Below are positions 1 through 14,759 of a stretch of 64,000 nucleotides of DNA, piece by piece. Within the stretch, counting starts at the first letter, position 1, and each line of letters starts with the position of its first letter. The stretch is from Neocallimastix lanati (nom. inval.) (Eukaryota > Neocallimastigomycota > Neocallimastigomycetes > Neocallimastigales > Neocallimastigaceae). Position numbers and translations under genes: made by a program. The stretch is from assembly GCA_016946835.1 (NCBI GenBank), contig JACVTC010000113.1, positions 140,001 to 204,000 of the forward strand, written 5' to 3'. The notes below the pieces were generated by a model. That model was not told the DNA's origin. It ran no database searches and worked only from the letters and a program-made list of their open reading frames with translations.

Positions 1-585
1 AAGGGTTTTTAATTATGCAGATATATATATATTTTTTATATTATTAACTGAAGTATTTATATATATATATACTTATTTTTTTTATATATTATTTCATTCT
101 TATAATAATAATAAAAAAAAAATAAAAAAATAAAGTTTTGAAATATTCAAATTATTATAAAACATTAAGTTTGCTTAAAATAGCATTAACAGGAAGTTTC
201 ATCAAAAACTAATTATTCTCTTCCTATATTTTTTAGTATTTGTTTTATACTAATTAATTAATTAATTATTAAGAGTATTAATATTAAATTATTATTATTA
301 TTTTTGTTCCAATAATAACTTCACTATATGTATCATACATTTATATATTATTATATTATTTTAACATTAATTATACTTTGTAATTTTTACTATATTAATT
401 TATTACAAATATTTAAACAGAAAAAAAAAAGAAGCAATTAATATTTATAGAGAAATATATGAATATAAAATATTAAGAATTACTTATTAATATAATATAA
501 TATAATATAACGAAATAACGAAATAAATAAATAAATATATATATATATTTATAAACTAGGGATAAACTTTATTTAATAATCTTTA
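1..585. other. AT-rich non-coding stretch
   Basis: Almost pure A/T with short dinucleotide and poly-A/T runs. I see no reading frame, RNA gene or conserved signal here. Confidence 0.6.
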
Positions 586-1750
586 TTAAAAAAAAAAAAA
601 AGACCATTGCTGGCCAATAGCAATAGGTATAATCGATTGAGGAGGAAGAGCTGCAATAACCACCAAGAATGGAGTATTAGAATAAGCACCTGAATTCATT
701 TGGCACTTAAATAGATCCTTCCATTCCCTTGTACTGTTATTAATACTTCGACCTCCAAGAAGGAAATTAAACACTTTTCCACACAAACTAGAATCAACAT
801 ACACGTTATTTTCAATACCATTACTAACATTACTAATAATACTATTACTAATATTACTATAACTATTATTACTATTACTATTATTACTATTACTATTATT
901 ACTGTTGCTATTATCATTATTACTATTAACAATATCATTTTTTTAGGTTGCCACGGTTAAAAGCATTATATATAAATAAAATTTTTATCATTAATTTTAC
1001 TACAAATATGATTGAAAAATGGACAATCAATTAACCAATGCTTTATCCATTGTTTATTACTTTTACAACAGGGACAAAAAATTAGGACACATTTGATCTA
1101 TTATTTTTGCAGCTTTAGCAATTCTAGCATCTAATCTATATCCGCTTCGTGCTCTCAATAGCCAATAGAAACCATATGAAAGATCAGGATATTCATAACA
1201 AAGTTTTATTATAAAATTTGAGGTTTCTTTCGAATCTGTTTTTGTCATAAAATTCAGCTTTAATAGAATTGATTTTCATATCTCTTTTCCAATAAAAATC
1301 CTTGATTTTATTATCGTTATTACCTCTTTTCTCTAGTTTATGTTTAAGAGTTCTGACTTTCTTTTGTCCATGTATATTTTTTTTAGATTTTGGAATATTA
1401 TTAAGTAAATAGGAAATAATACAATTTGAATCTTTCCATTTATCAAAACATTTGACTTGAGACAAAGCACACTTAGACTGACAATGAAGCAATATTTAAA
1501 TCTTTTGAAATAGAATATACATTAATAAAAGATTTGGCTTTTTGTAAACCTGCAATCCATCTTTATCCTTTATTAATTAATTTCTGAGTATTATTTATTT
1601 TCACTTTATTTGAACCAAGTAAAGGTGCAAAGTAAGAGACTTTACTAAGTACATAGGAGTTAATTATAATCTTCTTAAATGGAATAGGAATTTTGGAATT
1701 TTGAGAGATAATTGCTTCTTCATATTTATCTTTACAAATTCTACTAGATC

Positions 1751-1783
<33 letters not shown>

Positions 1784-1860
1784 AAAAAAAAAATAAAAAG
1801 GGGAGGGTGGGGAGGGTAAATAAATGGTCATAGATATTATTCATCGCATACAGAATCAAT
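586..1860 (-). mobile_element. Decayed 3' end of a non-LTR (LINE-type) retrotransposon
   Basis: Read on the minus strand, three overlapping frames give pieces of a reverse-transcriptase C-terminal region in the expected order. First is a thumb-like segment (PFKKIIINSYVLSKVSYFAP, near 1610-1680). Next comes a basic linker (1200-1490) and the motif WLLRARSGYRLDARIAKA (about 1105-1160). Last is a cysteine/histidine cluster beginning CPNF at about 1065-1090, where a one-base shift restores a CPCC and a downstream H...C pair. A C-terminal piece (LLGGRSINNS, about 720-760) follows an ATT-repeat insertion at 820-940. No single frame is open across the element and the catalytic domain is absent, so it is a dead fragment. 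It is visibly richer in G+C than the flanks. The family call rests on motif order, not on a search. Confidence 0.6.
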
Positions 1861-2130
1861 ATTCAGATAATCTCTTATTTTATTGTTAACTGCTATAAAG
1901 TCAATTTAAGAATTCTTTCTACCGTTAAATCAAGTAAACTGGTGACATATAACTATGTATTTTATTTATTTCATTATCATATATTAAATAAATAAACAAA
2001 TATTAAATGAATAAATGAATAAATAAATAATATTAAATGAACAAATAAATAAATAAATAAAACATTCAATTTTATTTTTTATTTTTATTTTTATATTTAT
2101 TTTATTATTTTATTTTTTTTAATTTTTTTT

Positions 2131-2182
<52 letters not shown>

Positions 2183-2680
2183 AAAAATAATTGTTTTTAA
2201 TAATTTTTTTTTTTTTTTTATAAAATATATATAAATATATTTTATTTTATTTTATTTTATTTTATTATATTTTATTTTATTATACTTTATTTTTTATTTT
2301 TATTTTATTTTTTTTTTTATATTTAAATATTAAGTTAAATTAATAATTAAATATTGTAAAAAAAAAAAAAAAAAAACAATGATTAATTTTATCAGCAAAT
2401 ATAATAATAATTTAATTTTTTTTTTTTTATATTTAACTTAAATAACAAATTTATATACAATAAATTAAATTATATTATTATGATTATTGCTGATTTTATA
2501 ATCATAATTATATATAGATATATATATAAAAAAAAAAAAAACCTTTTTTAAAAATTAATATCTAAAATAAATATTAATTATAATCTATGCTTTTTTTTCT
2601 TTTTTTTAATAAATTTAAAAAAAATTTAATTATTATTAATTTTGGTAATTTCTTAAAATGTATATGGTATTTTTGGTTAA

Positions 2681-2712
<32 letters not shown>

Positions 2713-2893
2713 TGGTGAATTATTTATTTGAAATATAAGAATTTATATGGTTAATTAAACTTTTTTTTTTTTTTTTTTTTTAATAATATTTGCATAATTG
2801 ATTGATAAAAAAAATAATATATATAAATTATTATTATTATTATAATTGTATTTCAAATTAAATAAATAATACAAATTATTTATTTAATAGAAA
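1861..2893. other. Gene-free AT-rich spacer with long poly-T runs
   Basis: Contains poly-T tracts of 20 to 50 bases (for example 2130-2180, 2682-2707, 2761-2780) and (TTTTA)n runs. It is 3' of the PP1-subunit gene, so part will be its 3' UTR. No coding signal. Confidence 0.6.
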
Positions 2894-5800
2894 TTAATAA
2901 AAAGCATCTGAATTATTTAACATTGAAAAATTCATATTATCATAGGTAGAATATCCGTTATATACATTATTTGATGGTGAATTTGCATAGAGACTATCGT
3001 AATTATACAAATTATATTTACTATTACTATTATTATATCCCATATTATAACCTTGTGAAGATGAATTTATCGTATTATTAGTTGTACTTGAACGTTCACT
3101 CATTAAAGTAGTACCAAAATTATAATTGTATTGATAGGAAGGACGATAGTTATTTGTAAAATTGGATGATAAAGATTGTTTAATTGATTCCTTCTTATCA
3201 TCAGATAAATTACTATTTGATGAATTATTATTATCAATTTTGGTTTCCTTTTCATCATTAGTTTTAATATTAAAATTACTTTTATTTCTGGAATTTAAGA
3301 AATCATTACAGTCAAAACTCTTTAAATCTTTATTACTTGAAAGATTAGATTTCTTTTCACTGCTATTGTTATTAGCGATATTTTCAACAGATTCATTTGA
3401 TAATTTTTCATCATTATTTTTATTAGTTTGATACTCATTTTGTTTTGTAGTTGAAATAAAGGAATTTTTATTTGTTGAATAAATTGAGTAGTCTGATGAA
3501 TTATCATTGGTAAAATAATTTTTTCTTTCATAATAATCAGATGAATATATTGATCCAGTAGAATAGGATCTAGATCTTCCATAACCATATGGATTATCAT
3601 TATTATTTTTAGGGGTAGAAGACAAGGTATTACCATAGGAGGGATATGGATTTGGATTATAAGAAAAATTACTTGTGTAATAGGATGGATCATAATCTGA
3701 TACTTCTCCTCCATAAGTATATACATCAGAATAATCGGAAGAATAGAGTGATGATCCTATCATACTTGGGTTATAATTAGAGGAATAAGGATCATATGAA
3801 TATCTACTTGGTGAATAATTACTAAGATAACTTTGACCCTTATCTTTATTATTCTTTGTAGAATTTGATAAGGATGTGGAAGAAGAACCCTTTTCATCAT
3901 TAGTATTTGTTATTGACTTATCATGGTATGTTGATTTTTTCGTTTCATCAGTTGGAGCAGTTATAGTTGTAGTAGAAGTATTCATTTTCGTTTCGGTTTC
4001 CTTTTCCGTTTCCGTTTTCGCTTTTGCTTTCATCTCATTTGTTTTCATTAATTCTTTAGCATAAATGTTATTTGGATCCATGGAAAAATCTTTATCAGAA
4101 GTAGAACTCAGAACAGAAAAGTTATTTGAAAGTAATGCCTTTCCACCACCAAAATGACGAACAGTAGTTCTTTCTTTCTTTTCTTTTTCATCCTCCTTCT
4201 GTAATTTTTTAATTTTAGCTAATTCTGCTTCACGTTTTTCTTCAGCACAAGCTGCACATGAAATAATGGAAGCGTCACCAGATTTAGAATGTCCATGATG
4301 ACGTGGTACATCATAACCTGCTGGAATTCTAACTAATTCTAATTTATAATCAGTAAAATGATTATTATCCCAATAGGTGTTTCCTTGAACTTCATATCTG
4401 GCAACAAGAAGCATTGTTGTTGGACGTTGCATACAAGTATGTCTTCCACAATCTGGTAGCACAAAGAATTGTGAAGCATCAATTTTTGCAATGAAACGAT
4501 CAAGACCAACCTTCTTATTATCTTCATAACTATTGTATGAATTTCCTTGATTTAGAACTCCTTTACGAATACAGCAGCTATAGTTTGCTTCTTCTTCTTT
4601 ATAACTGGCCCATGAATCGGTGGAATAACGAATAAATACTTTTTTATGGTAAGCCAAGTTTTGAACTCTTAACTTTACTTGTAGTACATCCCACATATCT
4701 TGTGTTTGACCTTCAAATCTTGGAACAAGTTCAAAGTTCTCAATAATGATATGAGGCTCCCAATTTTTTGCTCTACGTTTAATTTTTGGTAAATGAATAA
4801 CATTTCTTGGAATCGGTGACCATGAAGAGGAAGGATCATTAAGTTTTAATGAAGAGTCTTTGAGGAGACATTTATTTTTAATTTCTTGTTCAATTTCTGC
4901 TTTGATAGTAATAGATAGGGTATTTGATGAAGAAGATGAAGAATCTTTAGAGATTGAAATAGAATCTGAAATAGAGGATAAAGAAGTTAAAGAAGGTAAT
5001 GAAGAAATTGGAATTTTTCCTTTATAATCAGAAGGGATATTTAAATCTTTTAAGGATGAACCAGGTTCTACAATAACATCTATAGTAGTAGAAGAATTAG
5101 AGGATTCATTTTTAGTAGTTTTATTATTATTATTATTATTGTTGTTGTTGTTGCTGTTGGTGTCAGAATTAGAAGTTGAATTCATTGAATTAACAGTACC
5201 GTCAATTGAAGAAGTAGTAGAAAATGTATTTTTACCGATATTACTGTATTCACCTTTTCCAGTAACTTCATCAGAAACTAATTTTTGAACTTCTGTATTT
5301 AATAAAGTTTGAATTGAGTTTGAGGATTGTTTATCTTCTTTGATTTGAACATCACGAGAATGAATATCCTCTGGTTTTTCTGTGGAAGTGAAATAGCAAA
5401 CCTTTTCGAAGGCATTTCTATCAAAATTGACTGATTTTCTTCTTTGACGTACAACAATAGTTTCAACACCTGGAATATCAATTTTATTTGTTTTATCTCC
5501 AATTTGATTTAATGGAATATTCGTAAGAAGTGACATTTCAAATGGATTAGTACCACATTGTGGGAATGAGTGACGATTACGACTCTTTAATACTGACTTT
5601 AATTGATTTTGGTTTCTTCTTCTTCTAACACATATACTTTCATCTTGAATGTTGAAGCTTTCATCATCAAATTTAGATTTTTCTTCTAATTTAGTTTCTG
5701 GTTCAACATTTGATTTAACTTTCGACTTTTTTTCAGATTTAGTTACTGGATTGAATTCAGTTTGAATTTCAGTTTGAATTTCAGTTTGAATTTCCGATTT

Positions 5801-6693
5801 AGTTTCTGAATTAATTTCCGATTGAACTTCCGATTGAATTTCGGATTGAATTTCCAATTTAGTTTCTGAATTAATTTCGGATTGAATTTCCAATTTAGTT
5901 TCTGAATTAATTTCCGATTGGATTTCCGATTTAGTTTCTGAATTATTTTCAGTTTGAATTTCAGATCGAATATCTTCAACCTTTATTTTTTCGTCTTTTG
6001 GTTTAAAAGTTTCAGGATTAATTTCCTTAATTTCAGATGATGAATAATATTTATTCTGTATTTCTTCAATTTCAGTTTTAATATATTCAGTATCAGTTTC
6101 TTCAATCTCTGTTGTAATATGTTCTATTAGTTCTTCTGATGCGGCTGGAATATTTTCAATTTTAATAATATTTTCATTTTCTTTATTTAAAGAATTTAAA
6201 GAGACTACAGAATTACCATTTTCTTCAATTTTTGATTTTTTATTGGATGTTAATGATGGAATAATGACTTCATTAGTTGTTTGATAATCATTATTGTTAA
6301 TATATTCATCATAATTTTTAGTTGTATTAATATTACTTACATCCGAATTTTCATTTATAATATATGATTGTAAATTTGTTAATGCGTTTTTATTTAATTC
6401 TTCATTTAAAATTGAATCATTTTTATATTCGTCATTTTTGACATCTAATGAATCTTCTTGTGATGATGATTCTGATATCAAACCAGATAATTTATCATCA
6501 TTGTTATAGCTTACAAATAATTTATGAGTATTTATTGATGATGTATCATTTGATTTACTTAATAAAGTAAGTGTAGATATGTCTATATGTGAATCCTTTA
6601 GGGTAGAATTTATATTTTTATCATTTTCTGATAAAATTTTATTGTTAATTGAATGTGGTATTTGGTTTGATTTATTTTGTTCGTTTTTATTTA

Positions 6694-6732
<39 letters not shown>

Positions 6733-9157
6733 TATTTAAAGTTTCAAATGGTTGTGATTTGAAACAAGAATGTAAATCTATAGTATGATGAATTAGATCA
6801 TTATCATTGTTATATATTATCTTATTATTATTATCATTATCATTAACATTTAATGCATCAATTTTTGGATGATTTTGAAGAGAAATGAATTCACTATTTT
6901 TTTCTACACTATTTATTTGTGTTATATTAGAGTTATCTATTGAATGCCTATATTCTTGAGTATTATTATGTAAATTTTTATTAGCAATTTCTCCAGAATA
7001 TACTTCATCATTGCTATTATTATCATTAACAGGATTAGAGTTTAAATCATTAATTTTAAAGCTATTAATTTCATTATTATTATTAGTTTCTTCATTTTTT
7101 GATTCATATGAAGATTCATCAAGAGTGTTAACATAGCTATCATTTTCATTATCATTATTAGTGTCTATTTCTTCCTTAAGATCATTATTTTTATTTTCAT
7201 TTACATTTCCATTTTCAGAATTTGGTGAGGAAATTGCAATAATTTCAACTTCAAGATCAGAATCATAATTTGGAATCTTTTTTAAATTTGAAATGTCAAC
7301 TTCACTTTCCGTTTCATATTCAAATAATGCTATTTCAGAAGATGATGAAATATTACTTTGATCCTCTTCAGATTCAATAATTTTATTATCATTTAATTCC
7401 ATGTTTTTTTCCATCTTATTCATTATATCGTTTACTTTCTCTTCAACAATTTCAATATTATCTACTTTTTGAATATTTTCATTAGGTTCCTCATTTTCAA
7501 ATTTTGGACTACTAGTACTTAATATATGAGACTCATCAAATTTTTCTATTTTGTAAATGTCTTCTATATCATTTTTGTTGTTATAATTATCATCGTTTTC
7601 AATATTTGGAGAAATTTCAGTGAATGTAAGATTATCTGCAAAGAGAGTAGAACCAGAAAAAAAAGATGAATCATCTGAGCCATTTTCAAAGATTTTTTCT
7701 TTTCTATTCTCTTCACCATTACTAGGAAGTTGATCATTAACATTATTAACACTATTTTTCTTTATAACTTCATTTTGAATTAATGATTTAGAATTTATTA
7801 TATTAGTAATATTATTTTTAGAGCAATTTATATTTCCATATCCTATGTCATTTTCATTTTCATTTTTTATCCCATTTTTAACTTCATTTGTAATTTCATT
7901 GTTGTTTTCATTCACATTTCTATTTTTATTTTCATTTACTAATATGCTTTCTTTTGAATTATCCAACAATATATTACTGTCCAATATTTGTTTCGTATCT
8001 TGTTGACCTTCACTCACCGTATCATCTGAATTAGAATTTACAAATGTTTTTGAATTATTGCTATCTTTAGAAATAAATGAATCATTTGAAATACTTGTAA
8101 ATTCAAAATTCTTATAATGAGATGAAATTAACGTAATTTCACTTTTTTCATTATCTGTTTGTTCCTTATTATTATTAGAACTACTACTACTTTCATTAAT
8201 TACTTCACTATACTCATCATAATTAATAACAGAAGATTGAGATAAACTACTAGATTTTTTAATTTTTTCATTATTACGTTTTTGTGAATCAAACCAACCA
8301 AAAGGCTTAAAACGACTAAAGAACTTTTTACCGAAAAATTTACTTTTAGAATTACTTTTATTGAGATTATTACTAGAATTACCATTACTTCTTTTATTAA
8401 TATTTTTCTTTGAAAGAGATTTATATAGCTCCAAATCTTGTTTTAAATCATTATTTTTAGATTTCGCATTAATTATAGATACTACGGCAGGTGTAACATT
8501 AATTTCAGAAACTGTTGGGGAATCTAATGATTTAGTAATCATTCCATTTGTAGTAGATTTACAAATTGATATATTTTCGATAAAACTTCTTTCACTATTT
8601 TCATAATAAGTATTCTCTGATTCATCCTCAACATTTTCAACTAAAGATTTTAAGAGATGAGTTTTTGTTTTTAATTCTGATTTTGGCTCAAATTTATAAA
8701 TATCATCAACACTACAACTTAAATTTTTATTAGTATTTAAATTCTTATTTCCAAAATTATTAGAAATATTTTTATTTTTAGTTGAATTAATTTTTAGTGA
8801 TTTTGATTTTTGTTTATGAGCTTCATCATTTTTATCTTCATAAAGAAAATCAATAGGTGAGGCCGATGGAGCAGAAGATGCCACATTCACTGGAATATTT
8901 TTTTTTTTCAATAGATTCTTGAATTCAAAATTCTTAAGAGATTTTTCTTTTTCATTTGTATTTTGAAAATAATTTTTTTCAGTATCATGATAGGAATTAT
9001 TATCAGATATTGAAACAGAGTCTTTTTCAGGATTATATCTTTCATTGTAATTCAAATTAGAATTATCAGTTTTATTAAGATATTTTGGTATCTTATTACT
9101 ATCCCAACTTCTGGAATAGATATCCTGACTTTGATTATATGATAAGCCTTTAATCAT
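2894..9157 (-). CDS. Giant glycogen-targeting PP1 regulatory subunit with CBM21 domain
   Basis: A single exon encodes 2087 residues. Regulatory subunits of this family (yeast Gac1/Pig2, animal PPP1R3) tether protein phosphatase 1 to glycogen so that glycogen synthase is dephosphorylated and activated. Two parts support this. An RVxF-type PP1-docking site, RRKSVNF, has its core KSVNF at residues 1241-1245 and is followed by FEKVCYF, as in fungal homologues. A CBM21 carbohydrate-binding module spans roughly residues 1475-1610, with VQNLAYHKKVFIRYSTDSW and the glycogen-contacting YWDNN at 1595-1599. The remainder is Ser/Asn/Glu-rich and probably disordered, with an imperfect SEIQSEINSETK repeat encoded at 5740-5960 and several poly-Asn runs. 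Yeast Gac1 is under 800 residues, so this protein is unusually long. The start is the first ATG of the open frame; the preceding sequence is AT-rich UTR-like DNA. The family call is strong; regulation of glycogen synthase is inferred. Confidence 0.9.
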
Positions 9158-10085
9158 TACAAAATAATTTTTAAAAGTATAAAAAATATAACTTTCTTTT
9201 TTTTTTTTAAATAAATAATTATATCCTTAAATTATTATTTAAATAATAAATTAATATAATGATTTTTCTTTTTTTACAATTTTTTTTTATAATTTTTTAT
9301 TATTGATATTAAAACTTATTAATATTTTAGTATTATTTTATATACCTTTTTTTTTTATTTAAAATACTAATAATTTAATTAATAATACTTAAATAAAAAA
9401 ATTTAGATATTTAGAAAAAAATTGTTTTTCATAATATCTTTTTCTTAATAAGTTTTAAAATTTTTATGATATTTGCAAAATTTAATTATTTTATTTAAGA
9501 TATAAATATAAATTATAAATAATATAATTTTCAAAATATATCTTAATTTTTAAAACAAAAATATCTAGATATATCTAATTTAATATACTAGATAACAAAA
9601 TTTTAATTTCTAAATAATTATATTATTATAATTTTGTAATACTTTTTAGAAATTTAAGTATAAATAGTTTTTTTTTTTTTTTTTTTTTTTTTAATAAAAA
9701 ATAATTAATTTTATTTCAGGATAAAAAAAATATAATTAGAAGTTTTTAATAATATTTCATACTTATAATTGCATATAGATAAGTTTTTCAATATAATGAA
9801 ATACAAACATATCAAAATTTTCTAAAGATATTAAATTATTGAGTAAAAAAAAAAATAATTTAGTTCAAAAAAAAAAATCTTTAAAATCTTTTTGTTGAAT
9901 TTATAATAATATTTTACCTTATATATTTATGTATTATATATAATTCTTTTTTTTTCTTTTTTTTTTTTTTTATTTTTATTCTTATTTTTTTAGTTTTATA
10001 GAAAATTATATTGCGATTTGCAATTTTTTTAATAATTATTTTAATTTTAATTTTATTATTATTATTATTATTTTTATACTTTAAT

Positions 10086-10128
<43 letters not shown>

Positions 10129-10382
10129 CTTTTCTTTTATATCTGTATATATAAATTGAAAAAAAATATATATTGATTGAAAATATTTTTATATAAAATA
10201 ATGTTTAGTGAAAATAACTTTTGTTTGTGTTTGTATTATTATTAAGCAAAAATTTTAAGTTTAAATGTTTTATTTTATATAATTACATATATTTTTATGT
10301 ACAAGAAATAATATAAATGTAAATAGGAATAGGAGTATATGAATATAATATAAATATATATAATATATAATATAATATCTTT

Positions 10383-10416
<34 letters not shown>

Positions 10417-12445
10417 CAAACAGTCAAAGATACCACAATCTTTTAACTTTTTTTTTTTTTTTAAAAAAAAAATAAAAATGAAAATAAAGAAAAAATATTC
10501 CCTTTTATATATCAAAATTTAAAATTTATTTGATATTTCCATTTATGTTTTTATTATTTCAAAAATAAAATAAAAAAAAAATTTTTTTTTTTAATAAATA
10601 TTAACTATATTAATTACATAATAGTGTAATAGTGATTTCATATATTGTCATACCAATAAATGACAATAAATGAGAATCTATATACTTATATACTAATATA
10701 TTTAATAAATATATATATATTTATTAATATTATTAATTTGTTAATTAATTAAATTTCAAATATTAAAATTGTTTATATTATTGTAATAAATTATTATTAA
10801 TATAAATAAATATTATTTCTATTTTGATTCTTTTAAATCTTTTTAAATTTTTATTTCAGACTTATTTTTTTTATTTTCTTTTGATCAAATTGTATTAACA
10901 TGAATATTCATATTCATTTTTGTTATATTTTATATTACTATTTAATTATTTATAATGAATTCAATGCCTTGTTTTATAGTACATGTATTAATAAATTTGC
11001 TTATACAATCTATAATTTAATATATTTATTTATTTATTTTTTTTTTGAATTAAATAATTTACCTTATTTTTTCCTCTTTTTTTTTTTTTTTTTCTTCTTT
11101 TTATTAAATTAAGACTGCAATATTTATATTGGATTTCTATTATATATATATATATATTAATATGATTTGTAAATATGTTTTTAATTTTTTCTTATTATAT
11201 AAACATATATTCATATAATTAATAAATACTAGTAATAGTTTACCTTAATATATATATATATATTCATATAATAAAAGTTGTAATAATAGTAATAGATAAT
11301 AATAGATAATAATAGTAATAATAGTAAATAGTATTGTTATAATAATAAAAATAAATAGCCAGAAATTTTAATTATCCCAATAAATTATTTATATCATTTC
11401 AAATAAATTATTATTATTGTTTATTTACATATAATATATATTTAAATAAATAGATATATATTATTTATTTCAAATATTTTTTATTTAAAAATATTAAAAA
11501 TTTATGTTATAGAAATATTGTATAAATATATATATATACATAATATGTAAAAATAAATGATACATATATACATATACTTATATATATGCTATATTTTTAT
11601 ATTTATTTTTTGTTTTTTTGTTTCAACTCTATATATAACAATTATATATATATGAGCTATTAATTATTTTGATATTATTTCTTTTTATTTTGTTATATTT
11701 TTTGGTTAATAATTACATAATATTAGAGTAGTCTTTTATGACTTTTATGATTATTTTTTTTTATTAATATTGAAATAATTTATAAATAATTTGTTTTTAT
11801 TATATATATATATAATTTTATATATATTTAGAGTTTGTTTTATTATTATTTATTTGCATAAAAAAATATTTCAAATAAAAAAAATTTTTGGTTATTTTGA
11901 TTATTTGATAAATATATTTTATATATTATTATTTTATTTTATTTTATTTTATTATTAATTAGTATTATTGTTTTTTTATTGGTATTGTTTTTATTTGTAT
12001 TTATATTATTATTTGTTATTGTTTAAAGTTGTTATTATTTTGCTCCTTATTTGTTATTATTAAAGATTCATCATTTTTTGTAATTTTACATAAATATATA
12101 TATAATACATAATATTATAAAATTTTGAAAGGCTTATTTTATTATTATTTTTTATTATGCATTTAATCTTGGTATTTTTCTTTCTTATACAATAATATTT
12201 TTTAAATCAGAAATGAATTAAAATAAATAAAGCAAAATTCAAACAAAATTGATAAAGCAAATCTAAAAAAAAAAAAAAAGATATAAAAACCAGTTTATAT
12301 ATAAATTATTATTTTTTTATTTATTTATTTTTTATTATTTTAATTATATAGATATTTTTTATATAGTTTATAGATCATTTAATAATTATTAATAAATTAA
12401 TGTATATCCAATAATATTTAAAGGTATTATACTTTGTTGTTGCTT

Positions 12446-12480
<35 letters not shown>

Positions 12481-13349
12481 AATAATAAAAAATAATAAAA
12501 TAAAAAGTTAAAATTATTAATTTAATAATAAAATAAAAATAAAATAAATATCAAACAAAACAAAATAAAATATAATATAATATAATATAATATAATATAA
12601 TATAATTAACTAAAATATCTCTTCACTATCAAATTAATTCTTTTGTTTAATTAAAGTCAAATATAAAATAAAGTCAAATATAACTAAACTTTTTTTATTT
12701 TATATTTAATACAAAGTAAAATTTAAAAGATAAATTTTACTTTATTTTTTTTAAAATAAATGAATGAATGAATGAATAAATAAATAAATTAAATAAGTTA
12801 ATAAAATACCATAAAATAAATAAGTTAAAATAAAAAATAAAATAAAAATAAAAAATAAAACATAAATAACATTTTTTTTTAAACTTATAACAATAGTATT
12901 AATTCATATCGTTTAAATAACATAAATTGAATTTAAAATTAAAAATATTTAATTTTTACAGAAAAATTTTAAAAAAATTTTTTTTAATTAATATGACTTA
13001 AAAAAAAAAAGTTACAAATATTATTCATTTAGATTTAAGATGTTAAAATTTAATTAAATAAAAGATTACATAATATAATTAAATCATATAAATAAAAAAA
13101 AAAAAAAAAAACAAATAATTGTTTAGTAATTTAAGGTTTAAAAATCAAAAAAGATTAATTAAATTTTCAATAGGTATATTCCATATTTAGACTAATTAAT
13201 TGTATATTTATGGATTAATTACTTTTGAAATTAAAACTTTAATTATTATATTAATTAAATAAATAATTAAAGTTTAATATTTAATAAAAAAAAATTGTAA
13301 GGAACAATGCTATTTTACAGGTAATCAAATAATAATTGAAAATTACTTA

Positions 13350-13411
13350 GACTTAATTATTATTAAACTTTATTTAAATAGACTTAATTATTATTAAACT
13401 TTATTTAAGTA
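13350..13411. repeat. 31-bp tandem duplication
   Basis: Two near-identical 31-base copies (13350-13380 and 13381-13411) starting GACTTAATTATTATTAAAC lie head to tail and differ at one base near the end. They lie in non-coding DNA. Confidence 0.8.
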
Positions 13412-13499
13412 AATACTTTTGTTTTTTTCTCATAAATTTATTTTTCTTTATTACGGTTAAACTGAGATAAATAAAAATAATAAAATAAAATACAATAAA

Positions 13500-13665
13500 T
13501 AATTGAATAATTGAATAATAAATGATAAATAATTGAATAATAAATAATAAAGAATTGAATAATAAATAATAAATAATTGAATAATAAATAATAAAGAATT
13601 GAATAATAAATAATAAAGAATTGAATAATAAATAATAAAGAATTGAATAATAAATAATATAAATA
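13500..13665. repeat. About 22-bp minisatellite
   Basis: Units built on AATTGAATAATAAATAATAA, ending in AG or an equivalent variant, are repeated about seven times with small changes. The tract is non-coding. Confidence 0.75.
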
Positions 13666-14759
13666 ATAAATACTTATATAATATATATATATAAATAATA
13701 AATAATAAAATAACTAGAAATGAATATGAATGGGTTTATAATTATTTTTTTTTTAAATTTAAGCAACAAAAATTTTTTCTCATATGCGGTTTATTTATAA
13801 CTTCTTTTTTTTTTTTTTTTTTTAATAAAAAATTAAATTAAATAAATAACTAATAAATTATAAAATATTAACTATATTTTATTTTTAATCAATTAAAAAA
13901 AGGAGAAAAAGAAACTAAAAGAATGAAGAACAAATTATTATAAAAAATAAACGTAAATATTAAAATATTTCTTTAAAATTAGATATCATTAAATATTGTT
14001 TTATTATTATTTTAACAAAAAAAATATTAATATATCTTTAAAATGAATGTAATGCATTTTGCAATCTTGTATTTACAATATTGCTTATAGTTTTTTTTAA
14101 AATAAAGACATGCAATTTTTATGATATTCTAATACAATCATATATAAATATATAAATAATTAAGTAATTAAATATTTAATTAAATAGATAAAAAAATATA
14201 ATAATAAATATATTTTTTGCAATTAAATATTAATATTAAATTATATATAAAAAAGAATATTTATTATATAAATAAATACAAAAACAAGTCACATAAGAAA
14301 ATACGCCACACTGAAATGCACTATCTCCCTTTAGTAATAGTTATTCATTAATATATTTTAAGCCACTATTATATAAACGGTTTATTTGACTACTCAATAA
14401 CAAATAAATAATAAATAATAAATATTAAATAATAAATAATAATAGATAATAAATAATAATAAATAATAAATAATAATAAATAATAATATAATAATAAATA
14501 AATAATTAGATAGATAGAAAAACCAATAAATCAATAAATCAATTATATAATAAAATAATTACTATAGATTATTTATTTATTTATTTTATTTTATTTTATT
14601 TTATTTTTTTTTTAATAAATTATATAAATAATTAATAATTAAATTAAATAAATCATGAATTGATTTTCTTAATGAAATAAAATATTAAACAGTATAATAA
14701 AATTGATAAACTAGTATTATTTATTTTTTTTTTTTTTTTTTTATTTTTTTTTTTTTTAA

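Larger units (their letters stand above)
9158..14650. other. 5.5-kb gene-free AT-rich region
   Basis: Homopolymers (poly-T about 45 long at 10087-10128), dinucleotide TA runs and short microsatellites dominate. A short open stretch at 10900-11112 is low complexity and has no family resemblance. I find no splice-able coding exons, tRNA or rRNA. The part next to 9158 should hold the promoter and 5' UTR of the PP1-subunit gene, but no motif stands out. Confidence 0.6.

Noticed and set aside
10900-11112. 70-codon plus-strand ORF
   Set aside because: Composed mainly of Phe/Tyr/Ile/Asn and ends in a poly-T run; consistent with random AT-rich sequence.
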